A stretch of DNA of 64,000 bases. Origin: CAWBQO01 sp963790965. GTDB taxonomy: Bacteria; Bacteroidota; Rhodothermia; Rhodothermales; DASSAV01. Positions 43,572 to 52,028 of the stretch are shown in pieces (position 1 is the first letter of the stretch; each line of letters opens with the position of its first letter). The DNA lies in contig CAWBQO010000006.1 of assembly GCA_963790965.1 (NCBI GenBank), forward strand, positions 1,116,001 to 1,180,000, written 5' to 3'. Made by a program: the position numbers and the translations under genes. The notes under the pieces are model-generated. The model worked only from the letters and a program-made list of their open reading frames with translations. It was not told where the DNA came from and did no database searches.

Positions 43572-45404
43572 CTATTCGCTGTCGCTCTCCGGCAGGGGCT
43601 CGCTCCGGGCCGAGAGTGCGCGCCGGAGCACGGCCCGCCGCTGAGGGGTAGTGGCTATTCTCCCCGTCAGGTACTGTTCGGCCATGAGACTGGCGATGGG
43701 GCCGGCCACCGTTGCACCAAAGCCGGCGTTCTCGACCATGACGGCTATGGCGATCTTGGGATCATCGAACGGCGCAAAAATGATGAAGATGGAGTGATCC
43801 TTTCCGTGCGGGTTCTCCGCCGTCCCGGTCTTTCCGCCGCTCGCAATTCCGGGGATCTGGACGTAGTAACCAGTGCCTGCTTCCATCACCTGCCGCATGC
43901 CCTCGCGCACGATCCCAAAGTACTCGTCCTTTATCGGGATCTCTTCCGGAGCCGGTATGGCCGGACGGAGTACCTCGCCTGTCTTCGGGTGAACGAGATC
44001 GAGGACGAGGTGCGGCGAATAGAGCGTGCCCCCGTTCGCCACGGCGGCAACGTAGCGGGCCATCTGCATCGGCGTGACGACCATGTCGCCCTGGCCAATG
44101 CCGAGGTTGATCGTGTAGCCGGAAGTCCACCCCCGCGGGTACGTGCGGTTGTAATACGAGGAGTCCGGGATCAGCCCCGCGCTCTGTTCGGGAATGTCCA
44201 TTGGGACCGGCACGCCAAACCCGAACCGCGTGGCCCACTTCTTAAACGTATCTACGTCGAGGCCCATCATCACGTTGAAGAAGAATGCATTCGAAGAGAC
44301 ACGAATGGCATCCTGCACGTTGATGGGGCCGTAGACGTGCCCGGCGTGGTTGCTGAAGACGCGGCGGCCGAGTGTATAGCCCCCCCGGTCATGATAGATG
44401 CTGGTCGGGGAAATGACCCCTTCCTGAAGCCCTACCAGCGCCATGAAGGGCTTCCATGTGGAGCCGGGTGGTAGCCCCATCATGGTGGCCCGGTTGAACA
44501 TCGGCTTCACGGGACTTGTCGTGAGATAAGCCCACAGGTCGGGATCCATGGGTTTGGAAAATGCCTCCGGATCGTAATCCGGCGCGCTCACCATCGCGAG
44601 GATGCCGCCCGTCTCGGGATCGAGCGCAACGGCCGCACCCCGCTTGTTTACGAAGAGCGATTCCGCGAACGCCTGGAGTTGGCTGTCCAGCGTCAGGTGA
44701 ACGCCGTACCCGCCGAAGGGCTGTACGTCGCGCGCCCCACCCTTATACCGCCCTATCAACGTGCCCCGGGAGTCTACCAGCCCCAACTCTCTTCCGACAC
44801 GTCCCCGCAAGTAGGGCTCGTACAGCCGCTCCAGTCCAGTCTGTCCGATCTGGTCGCCCATGCGGTAGGTTTTCTCCGGTTGCCGCGCAAGCTCAGCGTC
44901 CGTGATCTCGCGGATATAGCCTAAGGCGTGGGCCGCTCTTGCTCGGGTGGAATAATGCCGCTTCTGTCCCAGTGCGAACCCGACGCCTGGCAGCTCATAC
45001 TGACGCTCTTGTACCCGGCTGAATATCTCATACGAGACCTCCGGGAAGCTTGCGCTGGGACGGTGAATGCTCCATTCACGCGCGTCCGCCAGCTTCCTCA
45101 AGACTACTGAATCGGGCACCTCGAGGAGATCTGCCAAAAAGCTGACCTTCGAGCGGTCAAAATACTGGGGTGTCAAGGTGACGGTATAGGCCTGGGCATT
45201 GTCCACCATCAGGACGCCTTCGCGGTCGTATACTGCGCCGCGCGCGGGCTGCACTCGCACCGGTCGGACAGCATTGCCCCGAGCAACTTTGGCGTACTCG
45301 TCACGATCGACGAGTTGGAGCTGAGCCAATCGGAGTCCCAGAATGGCAAGGGCCACCAGAACGACCCCGGCGAATATCAATGCGCGTGCTCTGAACTTAT
45401 CCAC
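43572..45404 (-). CDS. mrdA: penicillin-binding protein 2 (elongasome transpeptidase)
   Basis: 610 residues. Cross-links peptidoglycan during cell elongation. One N-terminal membrane helix (about 9-30), a pedestal domain (about 45-235, beginning PARGAVYDREGVLMVDN), and a transpeptidase domain with PGSTWKPF (nucleophile S315), SSN (370-372) and SGGKTGTAENP (KTGT 525-528). Length and motif spacing fit MrdA/PBP2 rather than FtsI. RodA and MreBCD, common neighbours, are not in the window. Convergent downstream region is the 672-bp gap. Confidence 0.94.
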   Translation of the reverse strand: MDKFRARALIFAGVVLVALAILGLRLAQLQLVDRDEYAKVARGNAVRPVRVQPARGAVYDREGVLMVDNAQAYTVTLTPQYFDRSKVSFLADLLEVPDSVVLRKLADAREWSIHRPSASFPEVSYEIFSRVQERQYELPGVGFALGQKRHYSTRARAAHALGYIREITDAELARQPEKTYRMGDQIGQTGLERLYEPYLRGRVGRELGLVDSRGTLIGRYKGGARDVQPFGGYGVHLTLDSQLQAFAESLFVNKRGAAVALDPETGGILAMVSAPDYDPEAFSKPMDPDLWAYLTTSPVKPMFNRATMMGLPPGSTWKPFMALVGLQEGVISPTSIYHDRGGYTLGRRVFSNHAGHVYGPINVQDAIRVSSNAFFFNVMMGLDVDTFKKWATRFGFGVPVPMDIPEQSAGLIPDSSYYNRTYPRGWTSGYTINLGIGQGDMVVTPMQMARYVAAVANGGTLYSPHLVLDLVHPKTGEVLRPAIPAPEEIPIKDEYFGIVREGMRQVMEAGTGYYVQIPGIASGGKTGTAENPHGKDHSIFIIFAPFDDPKIAIAVMVENAGFGATVAGPIASLMAEQYLTGRIATTPQRRAVLRRALSARSEPLPESDSE

Positions 45405-45713
45405 GGTTGCAGCCTCTCATCTACGCAATGGGGGTCTCGGCGGTGAGTCCTGTGCCGTTTACCCACGTGCGGAGGTCCACCACCCTTTCCTCCCGTCGTC
45501 TTCTCGATTCGTTGGATCGTCTGTTATTGTTGCGACCCCCGGTACGGCAAGATGGTTCCGGCAGCAGGCACCGAGGGCGGGCAGCGCATCGCCGTGATCC
45601 AATTAGGAAACTCGGCTCAATCGACGGGATAATTCCAGGGGGCTATCGCTTATTTTACGGCGCGCTCCGCTGTGGGGTGCCCTGACCGCAAGCCTTAACA
45701 CTTCACCGCGCGC
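45405..45713. other. divergent region between PBP2 and the acyltransferase gene
   Basis: 309 bp with no coding signs; the open frames are antisense-type arginine-rich shadows. It must hold the promoters of both genes. No repeat or operator palindrome was noticed. Confidence 0.35.
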
Positions 45714-46487
45714 ATGGCTTCCATGGCGACAAGAGGAGAGAACATAGCCGCCACGGCTCAGATTGGCGCGGGGACCACCTTCGGCCATTTCTGTGTGGTG
45801 GAGGACGGCGTTACCATCGGCAGCGGGTGCCGGATCGGGCACCACGTTGTCATTCACGCGGGCACGCGCATTGGTGACGAGGTTCGCATCGATGACCATG
45901 CCGTGCTCGGTAAGCAGCCCCTGCGAGCGGCGAACAGCGCCGTCACGTCGGAGGAGCGGCAACCGCCCGCCGTCGTCGGAAAGGGCTGCCTCGTCGGCAC
46001 GGGGGCCGTCCTGTATGCCGGATGCTCTCTCGGAGAAAAGGTCCTTGTTGCAGACCTTGCCACGATTCGCGAAGACGTGACCATCGGCGACTACACGATC
46101 ATCGGGCGGGGCGTGGCCGTCGAGAATCACTGCCGCATCGGGCGCTACTGCAAGCTGGAGACGAACGCCTATTTGGCGGCCTACTCAGTGCTTGAAGACC
46201 GCGTTTTTCTCGCGCCCGGCGTGCTGACGAGCAACGACCCGTTCATTGGCCGCACGAAAGAAAGGTTCGATCACTTCAGAGGCGTTACGGTAAGGCGGGG
46301 CGGCCGAATCGGCGTCGGAGCCGTGACGCTGCCGGGCGTCGAGTTGGGACCGGACGCGCTCGTCGGTGCGGCCGCCCTGCTGACGCGCAATGCGGAGCCG
46401 GGAAAGGTTTACGCAGGCGTTCCCGCGCGCGCTGTCCGAGACGTTCCGGAGGCGCAGCTGCTCGACCGGCAGGGCTGGCCGCATTGA
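45714..46487 (+). CDS. left-handed beta-helix (hexapeptide repeat) acyltransferase
   Basis: 257 residues made almost entirely of hexapeptide repeats ([LIV]-G-x4) forming a left-handed beta helix: IAATAQIGAGTTFGHFCVVEDGVTIGSGC, IGHHVVIHAGTRIGDEV, DYTIIGRGVAVENHCRIG and GVTLPGVELGPDALVGAAALLTRNAEPGKVYAGVPARAV. An inserted loop, SNDPFIGRTKERFDHFRG (about 167-184), resembles that of WbpD/WlbB-type N-acetyltransferases, so acylation of a UDP-amino sugar is likely. Acts as a trimer with acetyl- or other acyl-CoA. Followed after 87 bp by ispG. Confidence 0.8.
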   Translation: MASMATRGENIAATAQIGAGTTFGHFCVVEDGVTIGSGCRIGHHVVIHAGTRIGDEVRIDDHAVLGKQPLRAANSAVTSEERQPPAVVGKGCLVGTGAVLYAGCSLGEKVLVADLATIREDVTIGDYTIIGRGVAVENHCRIGRYCKLETNAYLAAYSVLEDRVFLAPGVLTSNDPFIGRTKERFDHFRGVTVRRGGRIGVGAVTLPGVELGPDALVGAAALLTRNAEPGKVYAGVPARAVRDVPEAQLLDRQGWPH

Positions 46488-46574
46488 GCGCACGGCGCGG
46501 AGTTGGGGAGCATTTACACCCGATCGTCGTTATGCCGCGCTGAGTATGAAAACTATAGAGTTACCGGAATCACG

Positions 46575-47663
46575 ATGACGAGGCCACGCAGAATATCCCG
46601 TGCAGTAAACGTCGGCGGTGTGCAGATTGGCGGCGGCGCGCCGGTGTCGGTGCAGTCGATGACGACCTCTAAAACCCACGATGTAGAGGCGACCCTCGCC
46701 GAGGTTCGGCGGCTGGCGGACGCGGGAGCGGACATCGTCCGCGTGGCAGTTCCTCGGCCTGAAGACGTGGCCGTGCTGCGGGACATTGTTCAGGGGTCGC
46801 CGGTGCCCATCGTGGCGGACATTCACTTCAACTATCAGTATGCGCTCAAGGCCATTGCGGCGGGTGTGGCGAAGGTGCGCATCAACCCCGGCAACATCGG
46901 AAAGCCGGAGTGGGAACAGGAGGTGCTGCTGGCCGCCAAAGAGGCAGGCACCCCGATTCGCATCGGCGTCAACTCCGGCTCGCTCGAGAAAGATATCCTT
47001 GACAAGTACGGTTATCCGCAGCCGGAGGCGCTCTTTGAAAGCGCCATGCGCCACGTCGAAATCTGCCGCAAGCATGGCTTCGAGGATCTTGTCATCTCCG
47101 TCAAGCACTCGGACGTGTACTTCATGATTCAGTCCTACCGGCTCCTCGCCGAGCGGACGGACTACCCGCTCCATCTCGGCGTCACCGAGTCCGGCACGCT
47201 CTCGACCGGCACGGTCAAAAGCTCTATCGGAATCGGCGCGCTGCTGGCCGACGGCATCGGCGACACGATCCGCGTCTCGCTTACCACCGACTCGGTGAAT
47301 GAAGTCGAGGTGGGGCACATGATCCTCAAGTCGCTGCGGCTGGGGCGTCCGGGCGTGAACATCATCGCCTGCCCGACCTGCGGTCGGCTGGACGGCGACC
47401 TGTTCTCCATCGTGAACGAAGTTGAGGCTGCGGTCAAAGCGCGGCGGTTTACGAAAGACCTGAACGTTGCCCTGATGGGCTGCGCGGTGAACGGTCCCGG
47501 CGAGGCGGCCGGCGCGCACCTCGGCGTGTCGCTCGGCCGCGGGCGGGCCCACCTCTTCAAGAAGGGAGAGATCCTCCGCACCGTCCCGACGGAGGAGATT
47601 GTCGATGCCGTTCTGGAAGCTATAGAGAGCTGGGACGAGGAGCCGGTGGATACGGGTGCGTAG
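46575..47663 (+). CDS. ispG: (E)-4-hydroxy-3-methylbut-2-enyl-diphosphate synthase
   Basis: 362 residues from the ATG at 46575; a longer frame to 46503 adds an unconserved leader. Reductively opens methylerythritol cyclodiphosphate in the MEP pathway using a 4Fe-4S cluster. Seen motifs: GGAPVSVQSMTTSKTHD (about 17-33), a TIM-barrel with IVADIHFNYQYAL and VRINPGNIG, VTESGTLSTGTVKSS, and the cluster domain with IIACPTCGRLDGDLF (two cysteines) and MGCAVNGPGEA (third). Compact bacterial form without the plant-type insertion. Confidence 0.95.
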   Translation: MTRPRRISRAVNVGGVQIGGGAPVSVQSMTTSKTHDVEATLAEVRRLADAGADIVRVAVPRPEDVAVLRDIVQGSPVPIVADIHFNYQYALKAIAAGVAKVRINPGNIGKPEWEQEVLLAAKEAGTPIRIGVNSGSLEKDILDKYGYPQPEALFESAMRHVEICRKHGFEDLVISVKHSDVYFMIQSYRLLAERTDYPLHLGVTESGTLSTGTVKSSIGIGALLADGIGDTIRVSLTTDSVNEVEVGHMILKSLRLGRPGVNIIACPTCGRLDGDLFSIVNEVEAAVKARRFTKDLNVALMGCAVNGPGEAAGAHLGVSLGRGRAHLFKKGEILRTVPTEEIVDAVLEAIESWDEEPVDTGA

Positions 47664-47853
47664 AACCTCCCGCTTCTCTCGCCGCGCTTCCCGGCCGTGC
47701 GCAAGGGAGGCGGGCTTCCCAAGTGCATCGGTGTTGGCGGGATCGGGTCAGCGAGAGCTGTCCTTTCGCGGCTTCGTGGGAAGTTCTTAGCCGCGCGGCC
47801 GCACCGGTCCGGTCTGCGGGTGTCGCGTTCGGCAAACGAGTGGATGAAATTGC

Positions 47854-47865
47854 GTAAGCGGTTTC
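47854..47865. promoter_or_regulatory. distal LacI-family operator
   Basis: GTAAGCGGTTTC, flanked as TGCGTAAGCGGTTTCATA, fits the LacI-family consensus AANCGNTT and differs from the proximal operator at two positions. It lies 190 bp upstream of that operator, roughly eighteen helical turns, so looping is possible. Confidence 0.55.
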
Positions 47866-48002
47866 ATATTATTTTCGTCTGCAAACATAGTGCTTACCCG
47901 GTAAAGCTCCGTCTTAGAAGCTGCGCGCAAGGATCGTAAACATAGATGCTTCGTAGTGAATCGCTGCGCATGAAGCCGAAGAGAGGGGGCGCAGAAATGG
48001 AC

Positions 48003-48032
48003 TTGACGCGGCACCCCTGATTGTTGTATCAT
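48003..48032 (+). promoter_or_regulatory. probable promoter of the LacI-type regulator gene
   Basis: TTGACG (48003-48008), an 18-bp spacer and TATCAT (48027-48032) resemble a housekeeping sigma promoter. The predicted start of transcription (about 48040) sits at the edge of the operator palindrome at 48044, which is the right geometry for autorepression. Confidence 0.5.
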
Positions 48033-48043
48033 CGGCATCGCAA

Positions 48044-48055
48044 GTAAGCGCTTAC
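48044..48055. promoter_or_regulatory. proximal LacI-family operator
   Basis: GTAAGCGCTTAC is a perfect 12-bp palindrome with the central CG and the AAGCGCTT core typical of LacI-family operators. It lies 26 nt before the GTG start of the regulator gene and just downstream of the predicted -10 box. Confidence 0.75.
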
Positions 48056-48080
48056 ACAACGATCCCCTCTATCTCGCTCT

Positions 48081-49145
48081 GTGGCGATCACCATCTACGA
48101 CATAGCCGCTAAGGCCGACGTATCTATCGCCACGGTGTCGCGGGTACTTAACAACCATCCGCGCGTGTCCGCCCAGACGCGGCGACGCGTTCTGGAGATC
48201 GCCGGCGAAGCAGGCTATCAGCCCCACGCTTTTGCGCAGGGCCTCGCCCGCCGGCGCGGCAACCTGATCGCCGCGATCGTTCCGATGCTGACGAGCTTCT
48301 TTTTCATCGAAGTCCTTCGGGGCGTGCAGGACCGGCTTGCCGAGAGCGAATACGATCTGCTCGTGCTCACCGTTCGCAGTCCCGAAGAGGTGGAGGACCA
48401 AATGGACCGCGTGCTGCAGAAGGGCCTCGCCGCCGGGGTGCTACTGTTCTCGTCCCCGCTGACGGAAGCCGCCGTCGAACGCCTGTTGCAGATCGAGAGC
48501 GCGGTCGTGCTCGTGGACACGATGCACGACGCCTTCGACAGCGTCTTTGTGAACAACGAGACGGGCGGTTACCTCGCCACGCACCACCTCATTGAACATG
48601 GGCGAAAGCGTATTGGCCTCATTCTCGGGCATCCGGCCTCCGTCCCGGCGGCGCAGCGACGCTTTGGGTATGAACATGCCATGAGCGAAGCCGGTCTTCG
48701 CATCGATTCGCGCCTGATATACGTCTCTGACGAGCAGCACCATCACGGCTTTACCGAAGAAGCCGGTTTCGCCGGAATGAATGCGCTGCTGAAAACCGGG
48801 GGGCGGCCCGACGCCGTCTTCGTCTCCGCCGACATACAGGCCCTCGGCGCGCTGCGCGCCCTGCAGGAGCATGACGTTCGCTGCCCTGAAGAGGTCGCGC
48901 TCATTGGTTTCGACGACGTGCAGATCAGCCGCTTTATCGGCCTTTCGACCCTGCGGCAGCCGATGTTCGAAATGGGGCAGATTGCCGTCGATAAGCTTCT
49001 CACGCGGATGCGCTTTCATGACCATCCGACCTCTCACACAGTGTTCTCTCCGAGTCTCGTTTGCCGGGCGACCTGCGGCGGGCAAGCGCCCATCGCGGAG
49101 GCAACGATGCCTCTTTCTGCTAAAATCTCCATTCCGGTGGCTTAA
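48081..49145 (+). CDS. LacI family transcriptional regulator
   Basis: 354 residues from a GTG (48081). The N-terminal helix-turn-helix ITIYDIAAKADVSIATVSRVLNNH (3-26) and hinge helix (about 50-58) are canonical; the rest is a periplasmic-binding-like sensor domain (LIAAIVPMLTSFFFIEVLRGVQ, VLVDTMHDAFDSVFVNNETGG, PDAVFVSADIQALGALRALQE, ALIGFDD, STLRQPM). It should bind an oligosaccharide effector, probably a maltose-type sugar given the amylases that follow, and release the operators. 12 bp before the TonB receptor gene, so regulator and transport genes are likely co-transcribed. Confidence 0.92.
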   Translation: MAITIYDIAAKADVSIATVSRVLNNHPRVSAQTRRRVLEIAGEAGYQPHAFAQGLARRRGNLIAAIVPMLTSFFFIEVLRGVQDRLAESEYDLLVLTVRSPEEVEDQMDRVLQKGLAAGVLLFSSPLTEAAVERLLQIESAVVLVDTMHDAFDSVFVNNETGGYLATHHLIEHGRKRIGLILGHPASVPAAQRRFGYEHAMSEAGLRIDSRLIYVSDEQHHHGFTEEAGFAGMNALLKTGGRPDAVFVSADIQALGALRALQEHDVRCPEEVALIGFDDVQISRFIGLSTLRQPMFEMGQIAVDKLLTRMRFHDHPTSHTVFSPSLVCRATCGGQAPIAEATMPLSAKISIPVA

Positions 49146-49157
49146 CTACGTCCGCCG

Positions 49158-51965
49158 ATGTTCCAACCTGAAGGTTCAACACAGATGATGATTGGACGAC
49201 TACCAAGAACGACTTTGCGTCTGGCAGGCATAGCGGCGCTCCTGCTGATGCTCGCTTTCGTGACAACGAACGAGGCGGCCGCGCAGTACGGCAAAATCTC
49301 CGGCACCGTCACCGACGCGGCGACGGGAGAGCCGCTCATCGGCGTCAACGTCATTATCGACGGCACGGCGACGGGCGCTACGACGAACCTCGACGGAGAC
49401 TACGTGATCATCGGCGTGCGCCCCGGCCAGTATGCCATTACGGCTTCTTACATCGGCTACCAGTCCGTTCGTGTCGAAGAAGTGCGCGTGCAGATCGATC
49501 TGACGACAGACATAGACTTCAGCCTGCCCGAAGAGGTCATCGAGGGGCAAGAGATCGTCATTACGGCGGACCGGCCGCTCATTCAGAAAGACGTAACCGC
49601 AACGACCGCCTCCGTAAGCGGCGAAGAGATTCGCGCGATTCCGGTGGAGAACTTCCAGGACGTGGTCAACCTGCAGGCCGGCGTCGTTAACGGCCACTTC
49701 CGGGGCGGTCGTACGGGCGAGGTCGGCTACTGGGTAGACGGAATGCCCGTGTCCGACGTTTATGACGGCGGCCTGGCCGTCGCGGTCGAAAACGATCTCG
49801 TGCAAGAGATGCAGGTCGTCACGGGGGCCTTTAACGCGGAGTACGGACAGGCGATGTCCGGCATCGTGAACGTGGTTACGCGCGACGGCTCAAACGATTT
49901 CACCGGCGGCTTCTCCGGGTTTGCGGGGGACTACGGCTCCAACCGCACGCAGATTTTCAACGGCATCGACAACATCGATCCGCTCGCCGTGCGAAACGTC
50001 GAAGCGAACCTTGGCGGCCCGATACTCAAGAACCGCCTGTTCTTCTTCACCAGCGGCCGCTACTTCCAGAACGACGGCTGGGTGCAGGGGCGAAATGTGT
50101 TTTCGTTCAACGACGTCGGCGTCGACCCGTCCAACAAGCTGGCGCTGCTCAATCCCGGCGGTACGGGGGACTCGAGCATCGTTCAGATGAACCCGTACGA
50201 GAAGGTTTCCGGACAGGCGAAGCTGACCCTCGCCGTCACGAACCGCATTCGGCTGGCCGCCAACACGATCATTTCGCAGGAGACCTTCAAGTCCTTCGAT
50301 GGCGACGGCGATCTGCAGTTTCTCTATATGCCGCAGAACCAGCTCGACAAGAAGCGCTGGGCGCGGACGACCTACCTCAAGTGGACGCACACGCTGTCAA
50401 ACCGCACCTTCTACGAGGCGGGCGTGACGAACAACTACAGCGCTTACCGGCAGTGGCTTTTCGAGGACCCGCTGGACAACCGCTACATGGATCACGAAGT
50501 GCTCAACTTCAGCGACGTTGCGCTTACGTCCGGCTTCAAGGCGGGCGGTACGAACAACGGGCGGTTCTCCCGGTCGACGAACACGTTCCTTGCCAAGGTG
50601 GACATCACGAGCCAGATCACCGACGCCAACATGGTCAAGCTCGGGGTTGAGGGCCGCATGCACGATCTGCGGTTCAACGACTCCTATGTCATCCGTCCCT
50701 TCGAGGACCAGGCACCTGCGGTTGCGCAGAATGGCAGGTTCCACTACAAGCCGATGGAGCTATCCGCCTACATTCAGGACAAGGTGGAAATGGGCGACCT
50801 CATCATTAACCTCGGCGTGCGGTTCGACTACTTCGATTCAAACGGCCGGGTTCTCAAAGATCCCACGAAGCCGCAGTTCGTATTCGAGCAGCAACGCTTC
50901 GAGCTATATCCGGAGGATCTACCGAGCGACCTGACCAAGGACCAGCTCTACGAGCGCCTCTATCCCTACTTTACGGAGGATGCGAGTCCGCGCTGGCAGT
51001 TCAGCCCGCGGCTCGGCGTCGCGTTCCCGATCTCGCAGGGAGGCGTGATTCACTTCTCCTACGGGCGGTTCTTCCAGATTCCCAACTTTGAGAACCTGTA
51101 TCAGAACCCGTACTTCCTGCTCAGCGCGTCCGGCTCGGGCCTCGTCGGGCTGATGGGAAATGCCAACCTGAAGCCGGAAGAGACCACGAACGGCGAGATC
51201 GGGCTTAAGCAGCAGCTCTCCGGGTCCACGGCGATCGAGCTTACGGCCTACTACCGCGACATCCGCAATCTCGCGGGCACGGCCACCAACCCGATCGTGA
51301 TCGAGGGCACGGGCGCGCGCTACGGTATGCTCATCAACTCGGACTTCGGCTTCGTTCGCGGCGTCGTGTTCCGGTTCGACCAGACCTTCGGCGACGGGTT
51401 CTTCGCCGGTGCGGATTACACCTACCAGATCGCCAAGGCCAACGCCTCCGATCCGGCGCAGGTGTACAACGCCGCCGCTGCCAAGCAGGACTTGCCGAAG
51501 CAGATCGTTGCGACGAACTGGGACCAGCGCCACACGATCAACGTGACTGCGGCCTACACTTCGCGGCAGAACTGGGGCTTTGGCCTCGTGGGGTCGCTGG
51601 GTTCCGGGCAGCCCTACACTCCGGCGCAGACCACGCAGCAGAGTGGACTCATTCTTCCGACGACCATTCAGCTCAACAGTGAAACGCGCCCGACGACGTT
51701 CAACATCAACCTGAACGTGTTCAAGAACTTCACCGTCGCCGGCTCGCAAAACGTGCAGGTCTTTGCCAAGATCGACAACCTGCTCGACACGAAAAACGAG
51801 TACGGCGTCTTCGGCGATACCGGGCGGGCCACGTACTCGTTGCAGAAGAACGTAGATGCCGCCTCATATAGCGGCAGCCCGCTCTTCCTCGACTCGTGGT
51901 ACGTGCGGCCTTATTTCTACAGCCAGCCGCGCCGCGTGGTGCTCGGACTGGAATACCGCTTCTGA
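49158..51965 (+). CDS. TonB-dependent receptor for (malto)oligosaccharides
   Basis: 935 residues from the ATG at 49158, or 926 from the ATG at 49185, which gives a tidier signal peptide (MMIGRLPRTTLRLAG...NEAAAQ). Parts: carboxypeptidase-regulatory-like domain (GKISGTVTDAATGEPLIGVNV, about 45-125), plug (about 135-245, with FQDVVNLQAGVVNG and VVTGAFNAEYGQAMSGIVNVVTRDGS), and a large barrel ending VVLGLEYRF. The plug and length resemble SusC-type and CirA-type receptors; no SusD partner gene follows. Substrate inferred from the regulator upstream and the GH13 enzymes downstream: glucan oligosaccharides. Confidence 0.9.
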   Translation: MFQPEGSTQMMIGRLPRTTLRLAGIAALLLMLAFVTTNEAAAQYGKISGTVTDAATGEPLIGVNVIIDGTATGATTNLDGDYVIIGVRPGQYAITASYIGYQSVRVEEVRVQIDLTTDIDFSLPEEVIEGQEIVITADRPLIQKDVTATTASVSGEEIRAIPVENFQDVVNLQAGVVNGHFRGGRTGEVGYWVDGMPVSDVYDGGLAVAVENDLVQEMQVVTGAFNAEYGQAMSGIVNVVTRDGSNDFTGGFSGFAGDYGSNRTQIFNGIDNIDPLAVRNVEANLGGPILKNRLFFFTSGRYFQNDGWVQGRNVFSFNDVGVDPSNKLALLNPGGTGDSSIVQMNPYEKVSGQAKLTLAVTNRIRLAANTIISQETFKSFDGDGDLQFLYMPQNQLDKKRWARTTYLKWTHTLSNRTFYEAGVTNNYSAYRQWLFEDPLDNRYMDHEVLNFSDVALTSGFKAGGTNNGRFSRSTNTFLAKVDITSQITDANMVKLGVEGRMHDLRFNDSYVIRPFEDQAPAVAQNGRFHYKPMELSAYIQDKVEMGDLIINLGVRFDYFDSNGRVLKDPTKPQFVFEQQRFELYPEDLPSDLTKDQLYERLYPYFTEDASPRWQFSPRLGVAFPISQGGVIHFSYGRFFQIPNFENLYQNPYFLLSASGSGLVGLMGNANLKPEETTNGEIGLKQQLSGSTAIELTAYYRDIRNLAGTATNPIVIEGTGARYGMLINSDFGFVRGVVFRFDQTFGDGFFAGADYTYQIAKANASDPAQVYNAAAAKQDLPKQIVATNWDQRHTINVTAAYTSRQNWGFGLVGSLGSGQPYTPAQTTQQSGLILPTTIQLNSETRPTTFNINLNVFKNFTVAGSQNVQVFAKIDNLLDTKNEYGVFGDTGRATYSLQKNVDAASYSGSPLFLDSWYVRPYFYSQPRRVVLGLEYRF

Positions 51966-52028
51966 TCGGACCAATTCACGGAAAGTACGGTCCGGGCGAT
52001 TTTCCGGGCCGATGGATATGATCCTTCT

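Noticed and set aside
43515..44474. + strand open frame of 319 codons opposite PBP2
   Set aside because: Shadow of the transpeptidase domain; no start context or motif.
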